From Corynebacterium nuruki S6-4 (GTDB taxonomy: Bacteria; Actinomycetota; Actinomycetes; Mycobacteriales; Mycobacteriaceae), in NCBI RefSeq assembly GCF_007970465.1, contig NZ_CP042429.1, forward strand, positions 186,001 through 250,000: DNA of 64,000 nt, read 5' to 3'. Below are positions 30,045 through 38,071 of the stretch, piece after piece. The notes beneath the pieces were generated by a model. That model was not told where the DNA came from. It ran no database searches and saw nothing but the letters and a program-made list of their open reading frames with translations. The position numbers and the translations under genes are program-made. Each line of letters opens with the position of its first letter. The stretch's first letter is position 1.

Positions 30045-32426
30045 TCAGGCCGGACCTGTCCCCGCGGCCTCCGCCAGCGCCCGACCGGTCGCCGTCCCGG
30101 ACGCCGCCACCTGTGCCGGTGTGCCGTCGGCCACCACCCGGCCACCCGCGGCCCCCGCACCCGGCCCCAGGTCGATGACCCGGTCGGCACCGGCGACGAC
30201 CCGCAGGTCGTGTTCCACCACGACCACCGTGTCCCCGTCGGCGACCAGCCGCCGGAGCTCGGTGACCAGCAGGTCGACATCCGCCGGGTGGAGCCCGGTC
30301 GTCGGCTCGTCGAGCAGGTGCACGGTCGGGGTGCGGCGCCGGGTGCGGGTGGACCGCTGCAGCTCGGTGGCCAGCTTGATGCGCTGCGCCTCCCCACCGG
30401 AGAGCTCCGGGGCGCCCTGACCCAGCCGCAGATAGTCCAGCCCCACCGCGTGCAGCGCCGCCAGGGCACCGGCGACCGGCGGTTCACCGGCGAACACCTC
30501 CCGGGCCTCGGCGACCGTCAGGTCGAGGATGTCGGCGACGGTGTACCCGTGCCAGGTCACCTCGAGAGTCTCCGGGTTGTAGCGGGCCCCGTGGCAGTCC
30601 GGGCAGGTCGTGTAGCTGCCGGGCAGGAACACCAGCTCGACCTCGATCTTGCCCTCACCGTGGCAGGTCGGGCAGCGGCCCTGGGTGACGTTGTAGGAGA
30701 ACCGGGAGACCGTCCAGCCCCGCCGGCCCGCCTCCGGTGTGGCGGCGAAGAGCCGGCGGACATGGTCGAACAGTCCGGTGTAGGTCGCCAGCGTCGACCG
30801 CGGGGTGCGTCCGATGGGCTGCTGGGTGATGAGGTTGGTGCGCAGTCCCTCCTGACCGAGCACCTCGGGCAGCACCCGGGAGACCAGCGTGGACTTCCCC
30901 GCACCGGAGACCCCGGTGACCGCGGTGAACTGGCCGAGACCGAGGCCGAGATCCACGTCGAGCGTGCGCTCGGTACTGCGCACCCGCAGCGGACCGGACG
31001 CCGCCTCCGCACCGTCGCGCAGGCGGGGGAACGGTGCTGCCAGGGCGCGGCCGGTGGGGGTGTCCTGCCCGGTGAGCCCGGCGACCGGCCCGGACCACAG
31101 CACCTCACCGCCGAGTTCGCCGGCACCGGGGCCGACATCGACCACCCAGTCCGCCCCCGCCACCAGATCCATGTCGTGCTCCACGAGCAGGACGCTGTTC
31201 CCGGCGGCGAGGAACCGGTCCATCAGGCCGCGGACCGCCGCCCGCTCGGTCGGATGCAGTCCCGCCGTCGGCTCATCGAGGACGTACACCACACCGAACA
31301 GGCCGGAGTGAAGCTGGGAGGCCAGCCGCAGCCGTTGCAGTTCCCCGGCGGACAGGGTGGTCGCCGGGCGGTCGAGGCTGAGATGACCGAGACCGAGATC
31401 CACCGCCGCGGTGAGCGTGGGCACCACCTGGTCGAGCAGCAGACGCTCGGCCTCGGCGGCGGCGTCCTGCCCGGTGGTACCGGAGCCGTCATCCCCGTCG
31501 AGTAACGCCAGCAGCCGGTCCAGCGGCAGCGCGTTGAGGCGGTCGACGGTGAGACCGCGGTACGTGACGCGCAGGGCCCCGGGGATCAGCCGCCGCCCGC
31601 CGCAGGCCGGACAGGTCGAATCCGTCATGAACGACAGCACCCGTGCCCGCGTCTTCTCCGAGGACGTGGACGCCAGCGACTCGCGCAGGTACACCGCCAC
31701 CGAACGCCAGGTGCCCCGGTAGGTGCCGTGCGCCTGGTCCGGCCCGCGCTCCGGATGCACCGTCACCACCGGACGCTCCTCCGTGAACAGGATCCAGTCC
31801 CGGTCGGCCCGCGGCAGGTCCCGCCACGGCACGTCGGTGCGGTACCCGAGGGTGACCAGGATGTCGTGGAAGTTCTTGCCCAGCCACGCGCCCGGCCAGG
31901 CGGCGACCGCGCCGTCGTCGATCGACAGGGACGGGTCCGGCACCATCGATTCCTCGGTGGGGGCGTGGACGGTCCCGGTGCCCTGGCAGGTCGGGCACAT
32001 GCCCGCGGCGGTGTTGGGGGAGAAGCAGTCCGAGTCGAGGCGTCCCGCCGTCTCCCGCAGGTCGGCCGGGTAGTCGCCGCAGCGGGAGAACAGCAGCCGC
32101 ACCGAATTCGACACGGTGGAGAACGTGCCGACCGTCGACCGCGCCCCACCGGCCGTCCGGTTCTGTTCCAGGGCGACGGTCGGGGGCAGGCCGTCGATCC
32201 GGGCGACCTGCGGGTCGACCGCGCCCGCGATGAGCCGGCGGGCGAAGGGAGCGACGGACTCGAGGTAGCGGCGCTGTGCCTCACCGTGGATCGTGCCGAA
32301 GGCCAGTGAGGACTTCCCGGACCCGGAGACACCGGTCACCGCGACCAGCCGGTCGCGGGGCAGCTCCACGTCGACGTGGCGGAGATTGCGCAGGTGCGCA
32401 TCGTGGACGGTGATGTTGCCAGCCAT
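30045..32426 (-). CDS. UvrA-like ABC ATPase (drug-resistance/UvrA2 class)
   Basis: 793 residues, shorter than housekeeping UvrA (about 950). It has two ABC modules, Walker A GVSGSGKSS and GVSGAGKST, signatures LSAGELQRLRLASQL and LSGGEAQRIKLA, and the CxxC zinc modules CPTCQGTG, CPACGGRR, CPTCHGEG and CPDCHG. The UvrB-contact domain appears reduced. Such paralogs (UvrA2, DrrC-like) are linked to tolerance of DNA-binding drugs. ATG at 32426 lies 8 nt after TAGACT on the minus strand. The same gene position exists in C. glutamicum. Confidence 0.85.
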   Translation of the reverse strand: MAGNITVHDAHLRNLRHVDVELPRDRLVAVTGVSGSGKSSLAFGTIHGEAQRRYLESVAPFARRLIAGAVDPQVARIDGLPPTVALEQNRTAGGARSTVGTFSTVSNSVRLLFSRCGDYPADLRETAGRLDSDCFSPNTAAGMCPTCQGTGTVHAPTEESMVPDPSLSIDDGAVAAWPGAWLGKNFHDILVTLGYRTDVPWRDLPRADRDWILFTEERPVVTVHPERGPDQAHGTYRGTWRSVAVYLRESLASTSSEKTRARVLSFMTDSTCPACGGRRLIPGALRVTYRGLTVDRLNALPLDRLLALLDGDDGSGTTGQDAAAEAERLLLDQVVPTLTAAVDLGLGHLSLDRPATTLSAGELQRLRLASQLHSGLFGVVYVLDEPTAGLHPTERAAVRGLMDRFLAAGNSVLLVEHDMDLVAGADWVVDVGPGAGELGGEVLWSGPVAGLTGQDTPTGRALAAPFPRLRDGAEAASGPLRVRSTERTLDVDLGLGLGQFTAVTGVSGAGKSTLVSRVLPEVLGQEGLRTNLITQQPIGRTPRSTLATYTGLFDHVRRLFAATPEAGRRGWTVSRFSYNVTQGRCPTCHGEGKIEVELVFLPGSYTTCPDCHGARYNPETLEVTWHGYTVADILDLTVAEAREVFAGEPPVAGALAALHAVGLDYLRLGQGAPELSGGEAQRIKLATELQRSTRTRRRTPTVHLLDEPTTGLHPADVDLLVTELRRLVADGDTVVVVEHDLRVVAGADRVIDLGPGAGAAGGRVVADGTPAQVAASGTATGRALAEAAGTGPA

Positions 32427-32458
32427 GGCCGCCCAGTCTAGGCGGTACGGTGGGCGCC

Positions 32459-33205
32459 ATGGACTTCGGTATCGCAGGACGGTGGGCGCTGGTGTGCGCC
32501 TCGAGCAGAGGACTCGGATTCGGATGCGCCGAGGCGCTGGCCGGCGAGGGGGTGAACCTCGTCGTCAACGCGCGGAGTTCGGACACCCTCGCGCAGGCCG
32601 CCGAACGGTTGCGCGGCCACGGTGTGGAGGTCCGGGAGGTCGCCGGGGACGTCACCTCACCCGCCGTGCGCGGCATGCTGCTGGACGCCGCCCCGCAGGT
32701 CGACATCCTCGTCAACAACGCCGGCAGCCCGCCGCCGGGGGACTTCCGGGACTGGGGTGAGTCGGAATGGCTGGCGGCCCTGCAGTCCAACATGCTCACC
32801 GCGGTGGAACTGATCCGGGGGACCGTGGACGACATGGCGGCCCGCGGCTTCGGCCGGGTGGTGAACATCACCTCGGGATCGGTGAAGGCACCGATCGCGA
32901 ACCTGGGCCTGTCGAACGGGGCGCGGTCCGGGTTGACCGGGTTCGTCGCCGGGGTGGCGCGGCAGCCGCAGCTGGCGGCGCACGGGGTGACGCTGAACAA
33001 TCTGCTGCCGGGCCGTTTCGCGACCGCCCGGATCCTGCAGACCAACGGCGGGACGCCGCCCGAGCCGACCGGGATCCCGGCCGGGCGCTTCGGGGATCCG
33101 GCGGAGTTCGGTGCGGCGTGCGCGTACCTGTGCTCGGCACAGGCCGGGTACATCACCGGGCAGAACCTGCTGCTCGACGGTGGGGCGTACCCGGGGACGT
33201 TCTGA
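32459..33205 (+). CDS. SDR-family oxidoreductase with atypical active site
   Basis: 248 residues. The Rossmann nucleotide loop is CASSRGLGFGCA and the NNAG motif is present (VNNAGSPPPGDF). After the catalytic-serine strand NITSGSVKAP, the usual Y-x-x-x-K is replaced by LGLSNGARSGLTGFV: Ser stands where Tyr is expected and Arg where Lys is. The C-terminal GQNLLLDGGAYPG is normal. ATG at 32459 follows TACGGT by 7 nt. It may be a noncanonical reductase; the substrate is unknown. Confidence 0.8.
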   Translation: MDFGIAGRWALVCASSRGLGFGCAEALAGEGVNLVVNARSSDTLAQAAERLRGHGVEVREVAGDVTSPAVRGMLLDAAPQVDILVNNAGSPPPGDFRDWGESEWLAALQSNMLTAVELIRGTVDDMAARGFGRVVNITSGSVKAPIANLGLSNGARSGLTGFVAGVARQPQLAAHGVTLNNLLPGRFATARILQTNGGTPPEPTGIPAGRFGDPAEFGAACAYLCSAQAGYITGQNLLLDGGAYPGTF

Positions 33206-33246
33206 GGTGGTGGAGGCTGGTCCGCCTCCCCCCGCCTCCCCACACC

Positions 33247-33344
33247 CCGGTTTTTCACACCTGCGCGGTCGGGGACGCTCATCGGGCGACTCTCTGACCT
33301 GCGGGTATCACATCGTGGGACCGGGTGGAGGTGTGAAAAACCGG
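33247..33344. repeat. 98-bp palindromic element, family 1, copy C (solitary)
   Basis: Same 16-bp terminal inverted repeats as copy B and exactly 98 bp. The interior words are present in reverse orientation (TGACCTGC, then ATCGTGGGAC), so this copy is inverted relative to A and B. No nuclease-like gene is adjacent. Its right end merges with the ilvD terminator stem. Confidence 0.93.
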
Positions 33345-33383
33345 ACGGCCCGGCCACCGTGTCACGGTGACCGGGCCGTCCGG
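33341..33383 (-). terminator. rho-independent terminator of ilvD, fused to a 98-bp element
   Basis: CCGGACGGCCCGG (33341-33353) pairs with CCGGGCCGTCCGG (33371-33383) and pairing continues inward to about 18 bp. Reading leftward from ilvD, the stem is followed immediately by TTTTTCACACC, the end of element copy C, which supplies the U-tract. Confidence 0.8.
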
Positions 33384-33403
33384 CCGAGGCGGGAAAGCGG
33401 GGA

Positions 33404-35257
33404 TCAGTCCTCGGGGACGATACGGACCGCACCCTTGTCGGCGCTGGACGCCATGCTGGCGTACGCGCGCAGCGCCTTGGTGACCTTGCGCTGCCGGTGG
33501 TCCGGCTTCCACGGACGCTCGGAGGCGTTCATCGCCACCCGCCGACGCTCGATCTCCTCATCGGGGAGGTCGAGGGTCAGGCTGCGGTTGTGGACGTCGA
33601 TGGTGACCGTGTCACCGTTCTCGATGAGACCGATGAGCCCGCCGTCGGCGGCCTCGGGGGAGACGTGGCCGACGGAGATGCCCGACGATCCGCCGGAGAA
33701 CCGGCCGTCGGTGACCAGGGCGCACTTCTTGCCGAGGCCGGACCCCTTGAGGAAGGAGGTCGGGTGCAGCATCTCCTGCATGCCCGGACCACCCGACGGA
33801 CCCTCGTAGCGGATGACCAGGACGTCGCCGGCCTTGATCTTCTTCTTGAGGATGACGTCCACCGCCTCCTCCTGGGACTCGACGACCAGCGCCGGGCCGG
33901 AGAAGTGCCACAGGGACTCGTCGATGCCGGCGGACTTGATCACCGCACCGTCGGGGGAGAGGTTGCCGCGCAGGATGACCAGACCACCGTCGGAGGTGAT
34001 GGCGTTCTCCACCGAGTGGATGCAGCCGTTCTCCGGGTCGGTGTCCAGCTCGTCCCACACGTTGTCCGTGGAGAACGGGACCGTGGTGCGCACTCCGCCG
34101 GGGGCGGCGTGGTACAGGTCGAGGGCCTGCTGCGACGGGTGCTCCGCCGAGATGTCCCATGCCTCCAGCCACTCGGCCAGGGAGGCGGAGTGGACGGTGT
34201 GCACGTCCTCCTCGAGCTTGCCGCCGCGCCACAGCTCACCGAGGATGCGGGGGATGCCGCCGGCGCGGTGGACGTCCTCCATGTGGTAGTCGGAGTTCGG
34301 GGCGACCTTCGACAGGCAGGGGACGAACCTGGACAGGTCGTCGATGTCCTGCAGGTCGAAGTCCACGCCACCCTCCTGGGCGGCGGCGAGGATGTGCAGC
34401 ACCGTGTTGGTGGAACCGCCCATGGCCATGTCGAGGGCCATGGCGTTGCGGAAGGCGTTCTTCGTGGCGACGTTGCGCGGCAGGACCGAATCGTCACCCT
34501 CGCCGTAGTAACGGCGGCACATGTCGACGATGAGCCGGCCGGCCTCGGAGAACAGGGCGCGACGCTTCTCGTGGGTGGCCAGGGTCGAACCGTTGCCCGG
34601 CAGCGACAGGCCGAGGGCCTCGGTCAGGCAGTTCATCGAGTTCGCGGTGAACATGCCGGAGCAGGAACCGCAGGTCGGGCAGGCGGCCTGCTCGACGGTC
34701 AGCAGACCCTGCTGGGTGACCTGGTCGTTGGCGGAGGCGGACATCGTCGAGATGAGGTCGGTCGGGGCGTGGGCGACGCCGTCGACGACGACAGCCTTAC
34801 CGGCCTCCATCGGACCGCCGGAGACGAAGACCACCGGGATGTTGAGCCGCATGGCGGCGTTGAGCATGCCGGGGGTGATCTTGTCGCAGTTGGAGATGCA
34901 GACGATGGCGTCCGCCTTGTGCGCGTTGACCATGTACTCGACCGAGTCGGAGATGATCTCGCGGCTCGGCAGGGAGTAGAGCATGCCGGAGTGACCCATC
35001 GCGATCCCGTCGTCGACGGCGATCGTGTTGAACTCGCGGGCGATGCCGCCGGCCTCATGGACGGCTTCGGCGACGATGTCGCCGACGTTCTTGAGGTGCA
35101 CGTGGCCGGGGACGAACTGGGTGTACGAGTTGGCGATCGCGATGATCGGCTTCTCGAAATCCTCGTCGGTCATGCCGGTGGCGCGCCACAGGGCGCGGGC
35201 ACCGGAGGCGTTGCGCCCCTGGGTGGTCACCGAGGACCGGAACGGGATCTTGTTCAT
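33404..35257 (-). CDS. ilvD: dihydroxy-acid dehydratase
   Basis: 617 residues; an iron-sulfur enzyme giving the 2-keto acid precursors of valine/leucine and isoleucine. Cluster cysteines are seen in [12 protein letters not shown] and [24 protein letters not shown]. The C-terminal swivel domain ends in a conserved [16 protein letters not shown] stretch. ATG at 35257. A CG-rich hairpin sits in the leader. It reads away from ilvBNC, so the pathway genes are split between two units. Confidence 0.96.
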   Translation of the reverse strand: MNKIPFRSSVTTQGRNASGARALWRATGMTDEDFEKPIIAIANSYTQFVPGHVHLKNVGDIVAEAVHEAGGIAREFNTIAVDDGIAMGHSGMLYSLPSREIISDSVEYMVNAHKADAIVCISNCDKITPGMLNAAMRLNIPVVFVSGGPMEAGKAVVVDGVAHAPTDLISTMSASANDQVTQQGLLTVEQAACPTCGSCSGMFTANSMNCLTEALGLSLPGNGSTLATHEKRRALFSEAGRLIVDMCRRYYGEGDDSVLPRNVATKNAFRNAMALDMAMGGSTNTVLHILAAAQEGGVDFDLQDIDDLSRFVPCLSKVAPNSDYHMEDVHRAGGIPRILGELWRGGKLEEDVHTVHSASLAEWLEAWDISAEHPSQQALDLYHAAPGGVRTTVPFSTDNVWDELDTDPENGCIHSVENAITSDGGLVILRGNLSPDGAVIKSAGIDESLWHFSGPALVVESQEEAVDVILKKKIKAGDVLVIRYEGPSGGPGMQEMLHPTSFLKGSGLGKKCALVTDGRFSGGSSGISVGHVSPEAADGGLIGLIENGDTVTIDVHNRSLTLDLPDEEIERRRVAMNASERPWKPDHRQRKVTKALRAYASMASSADKGAVRIVPED

Positions 35258-35278
35258 GGTCGTGGTCGTCCTCTCAGC

Positions 35279-35297
35279 GGGCCGTCTCGCGGCCCGT
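35279..35297 (-). promoter_or_regulatory. stem-loop in the ilvD leader
   Basis: CGGGCCG (35279-35285) pairs with CGGCCCG (35291-35297) around TCTCG, 22 bp upstream of the ilvD ATG. It could affect translation or be an operator. No leader peptide is evident. Confidence 0.4.
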
Positions 35298-35375
35298 CAT
35301 ACGTGAGTCATGCAGTTGTGGTGTGTGGTCGGCGGGGAAGTCACCCCGAACCCGGTGTGTCCGCTGACTCTGCCG

Positions 35376-35966
35376 CTACGTGCGCGGCCGCTGCTCTTCT
35401 TCCCGGCGCCGGAGTTCCTCGCGGGCCAGCGTGGCGGTGCGGCGACGGGCCTCGTACTCGTCGTAGTCGTCCTTGTCCATGAGGACGGTGTCGCCGCTGT
35501 CCCGGTTGACCACCTTCACCTTGTCATCGGAGGCGGTGATGCCCGGGGTCACCGGGTCGGGAATTCTGCCCCCGGTCACCTCGGCCAGGGTCACCAGCGA
35601 GTTGAAACTCACACCGGGCAGCGGGAACGACGTCCCGTCGGTCCGGACGGCGAGGGCTTTTCCTCCACGGGTGAATCGTAGCGCCTTGAACTCGTCCCAC
35701 ACCAACGACCTCCCGGCACGCAGCATGTAGCGGGCACTGATGCCCGTGGCGTCCACGATGGTCCGGCACCGCAGGATGTACACGATGAACAGGATCGGGA
35801 GGAGCGGCAGCCAGACGAGGAAGGGGGTGTAGGCGATGCCGATGAGGCTGAGCCCGAGCATCAGCAGGGCGGGAACGAGGTTTCCGCGGTCAGGGCCGGT
35901 CCGGTAGGTGGAATTCCGGTCCGGAGCGGCGTCCGGGGAAGTGTCCGTGGAATCCGGTGAACTCAT
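35376..35966 (-). CDS. PH-domain-like membrane protein
   Basis: 196 residues. After a Ser/Asp/Pro-rich N-terminus, two hydrophobic segments (LVPALLMLGLSLIGIAYTPFL; VWLPLLPILFIVYILRC) lead into a bacterial PH-like domain (TIVDATGISARYMLRAGRSLVWDEFKALRFTRGGKALAV). The tail is highly charged (EARRRTATLAREELRRREEEQRPRT). ATG at 35966 is 10 bp after the mscCG stop, so the two form an operon. Its function is unknown; the pairing suggests a membrane role alongside the channel. Confidence 0.8.
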   Translation of the reverse strand: MSSPDSTDTSPDAAPDRNSTYRTGPDRGNLVPALLMLGLSLIGIAYTPFLVWLPLLPILFIVYILRCRTIVDATGISARYMLRAGRSLVWDEFKALRFTRGGKALAVRTDGTSFPLPGVSFNSLVTLAEVTGGRIPDPVTPGITASDDKVKVVNRDSGDTVLMDKDDYDEYEARRRTATLAREELRRREEEQRPRT

Positions 35967-35976
35967 GGTGCCCCAT

Positions 35977-37701
35977 CTAACCAGTCTGACCACCCTGCGG
36001 AGCAATCGGGACGCCGTCCCCGGCCCCGGTGCTCCGCCCCAGGGACTGGGACTGAGGGTCGGACTGCGGGTTCGCCTGTCCGGTACCGCCGGTGCCGCCA
36101 CCGCCGTTGTCGGCCTGGCCGCCGATCTCCCCGGAGTTCCCGGAGTTCCCGGTGTCCCCGGAGGTGCCGGTACCGGTGCCGTAGTCGGAGTTCCCGGTGC
36201 CGGTGGTGTCGGTCGTGCCGTCGCCGGTGCCGTGGTCGGTGCCCGAATTCGACGTACTCTGCCGGGCCTGCCCGTCACGGTCGGCGGTGCCGGTCCCGGT
36301 CGTCTGCCCGGAGTCCCCGGTCGGGGTGGCCTGTTCCTGACTCGTGGGCGCCGGGGTGCCGGTGCCCGCGGTGCCCGGGGCGGTGGTGGCGGGTGCGGTG
36401 ACCGCCGGTGCGTCGTTGCGCAGGCGGGACGGGGCGAGCCAGCCGGCGTCGCCGCCGGAGGGGGTGGCGGAGAACAGTCCGATGACCCCCAGCACGGCGA
36501 GGACGATGAACAGCACGGTGGTCGAGGGTCGGACGCGGCCGCCGACACTGAAGATCCGCTTGGCGCGGGACCGGTGCGTCTCGTGCCGCCACACCCCGTG
36601 TTCGGTGACGTCCTCGATCAGCTCGTCGGTGCTGTCGGTGACCGGCTCGGCCGAGGTGTCGACGGGTTCACTGCCACTGTCGGCGTCGGCATCTCCGGGA
36701 GCTGCGGGGTTTTCCGACGTCGCGGGGTTCCCGGTGCCGGGGCCGGCGGTCGGGGTGGCGTCCTGCCGGGTGTCCTGGTCCGTTCCGCCGGACGCCGCGA
36801 CGATCTGTTCCGGGGTGATCGGCGGCCACTCCTGGGTGGGGGTGTCCTCCCGGTCGACGGCCCGGCCCGGGGCCTGGAACCGGTCCCAGAACGCGGTGAT
36901 GACCGCCGACCGGATGGTGCGCTGGACCATCCACTGGGTGGCTGGGTTGACGTCGACGGTGACCTCCATGCCGACCGTCCACGGCAGTCCGGCGGCGGTG
37001 GGGGCGGTGATGCTCATGGCGGGCAGGACATCGATCTCACCGAGGATCTCGTCCTTGATGCCGGCGGCCTCGATGGCGTCCTCCGCGGCCTCGTGGACGG
37101 TCTCGGACAGCGAGGACATCGTGTCCCCGTCACGCATCGGTACCTCGATGTCCACCACGGCGCGCGACCAGTGCTGCGAATAGTTGATCGTCACACTGGC
37201 CTGGCTGTTCGGCACGGTGATGAGTTCGCCCTTGCCGGTGCGGATCTGGGTCGCGCGCAGCGTGAGGCGCACGACCTTGCCCATGACCTGGTCACTGGTG
37301 CCGTCGAAGGAGACCGTGTCCCCGACGCCGTACTGGTGCTCGGAGATGATGAAGAACCCGGCGAGGAAGTCCCCGATGACCTTCTGGGCGCCGAAACCGA
37401 CGGCGGCGGAGACCACGGTGGCCGGGACCGCCGCGCCGACGGTGGAGACGCCGAGGTTCTTCAGTGCGGCGTAGACGATGATGAAGTAACCGAGCACCTC
37501 CAGCAGGTACACCCCGGCGCCGATGAGGGCGGTCCAGGATTTCCTGCCCTCGTCATCCTTCATGAGCCGGTTGGTGGCGACCCGCAGGAGCAGGCGGGCG
37601 ACCCGGGGGATGAGGATCCCGACGATGATGAGGGCGGCGAGGGTCAGACCGTGGACGACGATCCAGTCCCACAACGCAATGAGCACGAACTTCACATCCA
37701 T
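35977..37701 (-). CDS. mscCG: mechanosensitive channel of the MscCG (NCgl1221) type
   Basis: 574 residues. An MscS-like core (residues about 1-250: IVVHGLTLAALIIVGILIPRVARLL; GAAVPATVVSAAVGFGAQKVIGDFLAGFFI pore helix) is followed by a long linker. A fourth membrane helix (FSVGGRVRPSTTVLFIVLAVLGVIGLF) precedes a Gly/Thr/Ser-rich tail. This core-linker-helix layout defines C. glutamicum MscCG, the glutamate exporter and osmotic valve, and the gene position agrees. ATG at 37701 follows TACGGT by 7 nt. The final 130 residues are low complexity and probably extracellular. Confidence 0.88.
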   Translation of the reverse strand: MDVKFVLIALWDWIVVHGLTLAALIIVGILIPRVARLLLRVATNRLMKDDEGRKSWTALIGAGVYLLEVLGYFIIVYAALKNLGVSTVGAAVPATVVSAAVGFGAQKVIGDFLAGFFIISEHQYGVGDTVSFDGTSDQVMGKVVRLTLRATQIRTGKGELITVPNSQASVTINYSQHWSRAVVDIEVPMRDGDTMSSLSETVHEAAEDAIEAAGIKDEILGEIDVLPAMSITAPTAAGLPWTVGMEVTVDVNPATQWMVQRTIRSAVITAFWDRFQAPGRAVDREDTPTQEWPPITPEQIVAASGGTDQDTRQDATPTAGPGTGNPATSENPAAPGDADADSGSEPVDTSAEPVTDSTDELIEDVTEHGVWRHETHRSRAKRIFSVGGRVRPSTTVLFIVLAVLGVIGLFSATPSGGDAGWLAPSRLRNDAPAVTAPATTAPGTAGTGTPAPTSQEQATPTGDSGQTTGTGTADRDGQARQSTSNSGTDHGTGDGTTDTTGTGNSDYGTGTGTSGDTGNSGNSGEIGGQADNGGGGTGGTGQANPQSDPQSQSLGRSTGAGDGVPIAPQGGQTG

Positions 37702-37863
37702 GGTGCCGACCGTAGTGCACAATTGTTGGGACTTCCTGGCGTGACCGGGATCACCGGAGAATGGCCCGGCGGCGTCCCCGGTGACGGTCCCGGTGACGGC
37801 CCGAAACTCGATCACAGAATGAGACTGGGGGTATCAGCGGGTGGGAAAATTGTGGCCACAGCG

Positions 37864-37892
37864 TTGACCGACGGGGGTCGGTCCGCTACGCT
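37864..37892 (+). promoter_or_regulatory. promoter of ilvBNC
   Basis: TTGACC (37864-37869), 17 nt, TACGCT (37887-37892). The next ATG (37900) is 7 nt on and starts the leader peptide. Same layout as the ABC-F leader promoter at 4639-4674. Confidence 0.75.
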
Positions 37893-37899
37893 GACCGCC

Positions 37900-37938
37900 A
37901 TGACAAACTTCCGACTTCTCGTATCCGCCGGGCGCTAG
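37900..37938 (+). CDS. ilvBNC leader peptide
   Basis: Reads MTNFRLLVSAGR and stops with TAG. It contains consecutive Leu-Leu-Val codons (CTT, CTC, GTA), of which CTT and GTA are uncommon in this GC-rich genome. C. glutamicum ilvBNC is known to be controlled by attenuation with a short branched-chain-rich leader. The leaderless start and the downstream stem-loop support the same mechanism here. Confidence 0.78.
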   Translation: MTNFRLLVSAGR

Positions 37939-37970
37939 AGCCCCTGCGGACCATGTCGCGGAAACTTCTG

Positions 37971-38010
37971 GCGCCCCCGCCCCGTGCAACTGGCACGGGG
38001 TCGCGGGGCG
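37971..38010 (+). terminator. ilvBNC attenuator stem-loop
   Basis: CCCCGTGC (near 37980-37987) pairs with GCACGGGG (37993-38000), and outer CGCCCC pairs with GGGGCG around small bulges. No long U-tract follows, so termination may be factor-assisted. Alternative pairings with 37935-37970 are likely but not resolved by eye. ilvB starts 62 nt later. Confidence 0.6.
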
Positions 38011-38071
38011 TCAGTCATGTCAGGACCTGTCAGACCCACAACTCACGAACCCGTAAAGGAGCGCACGGACT

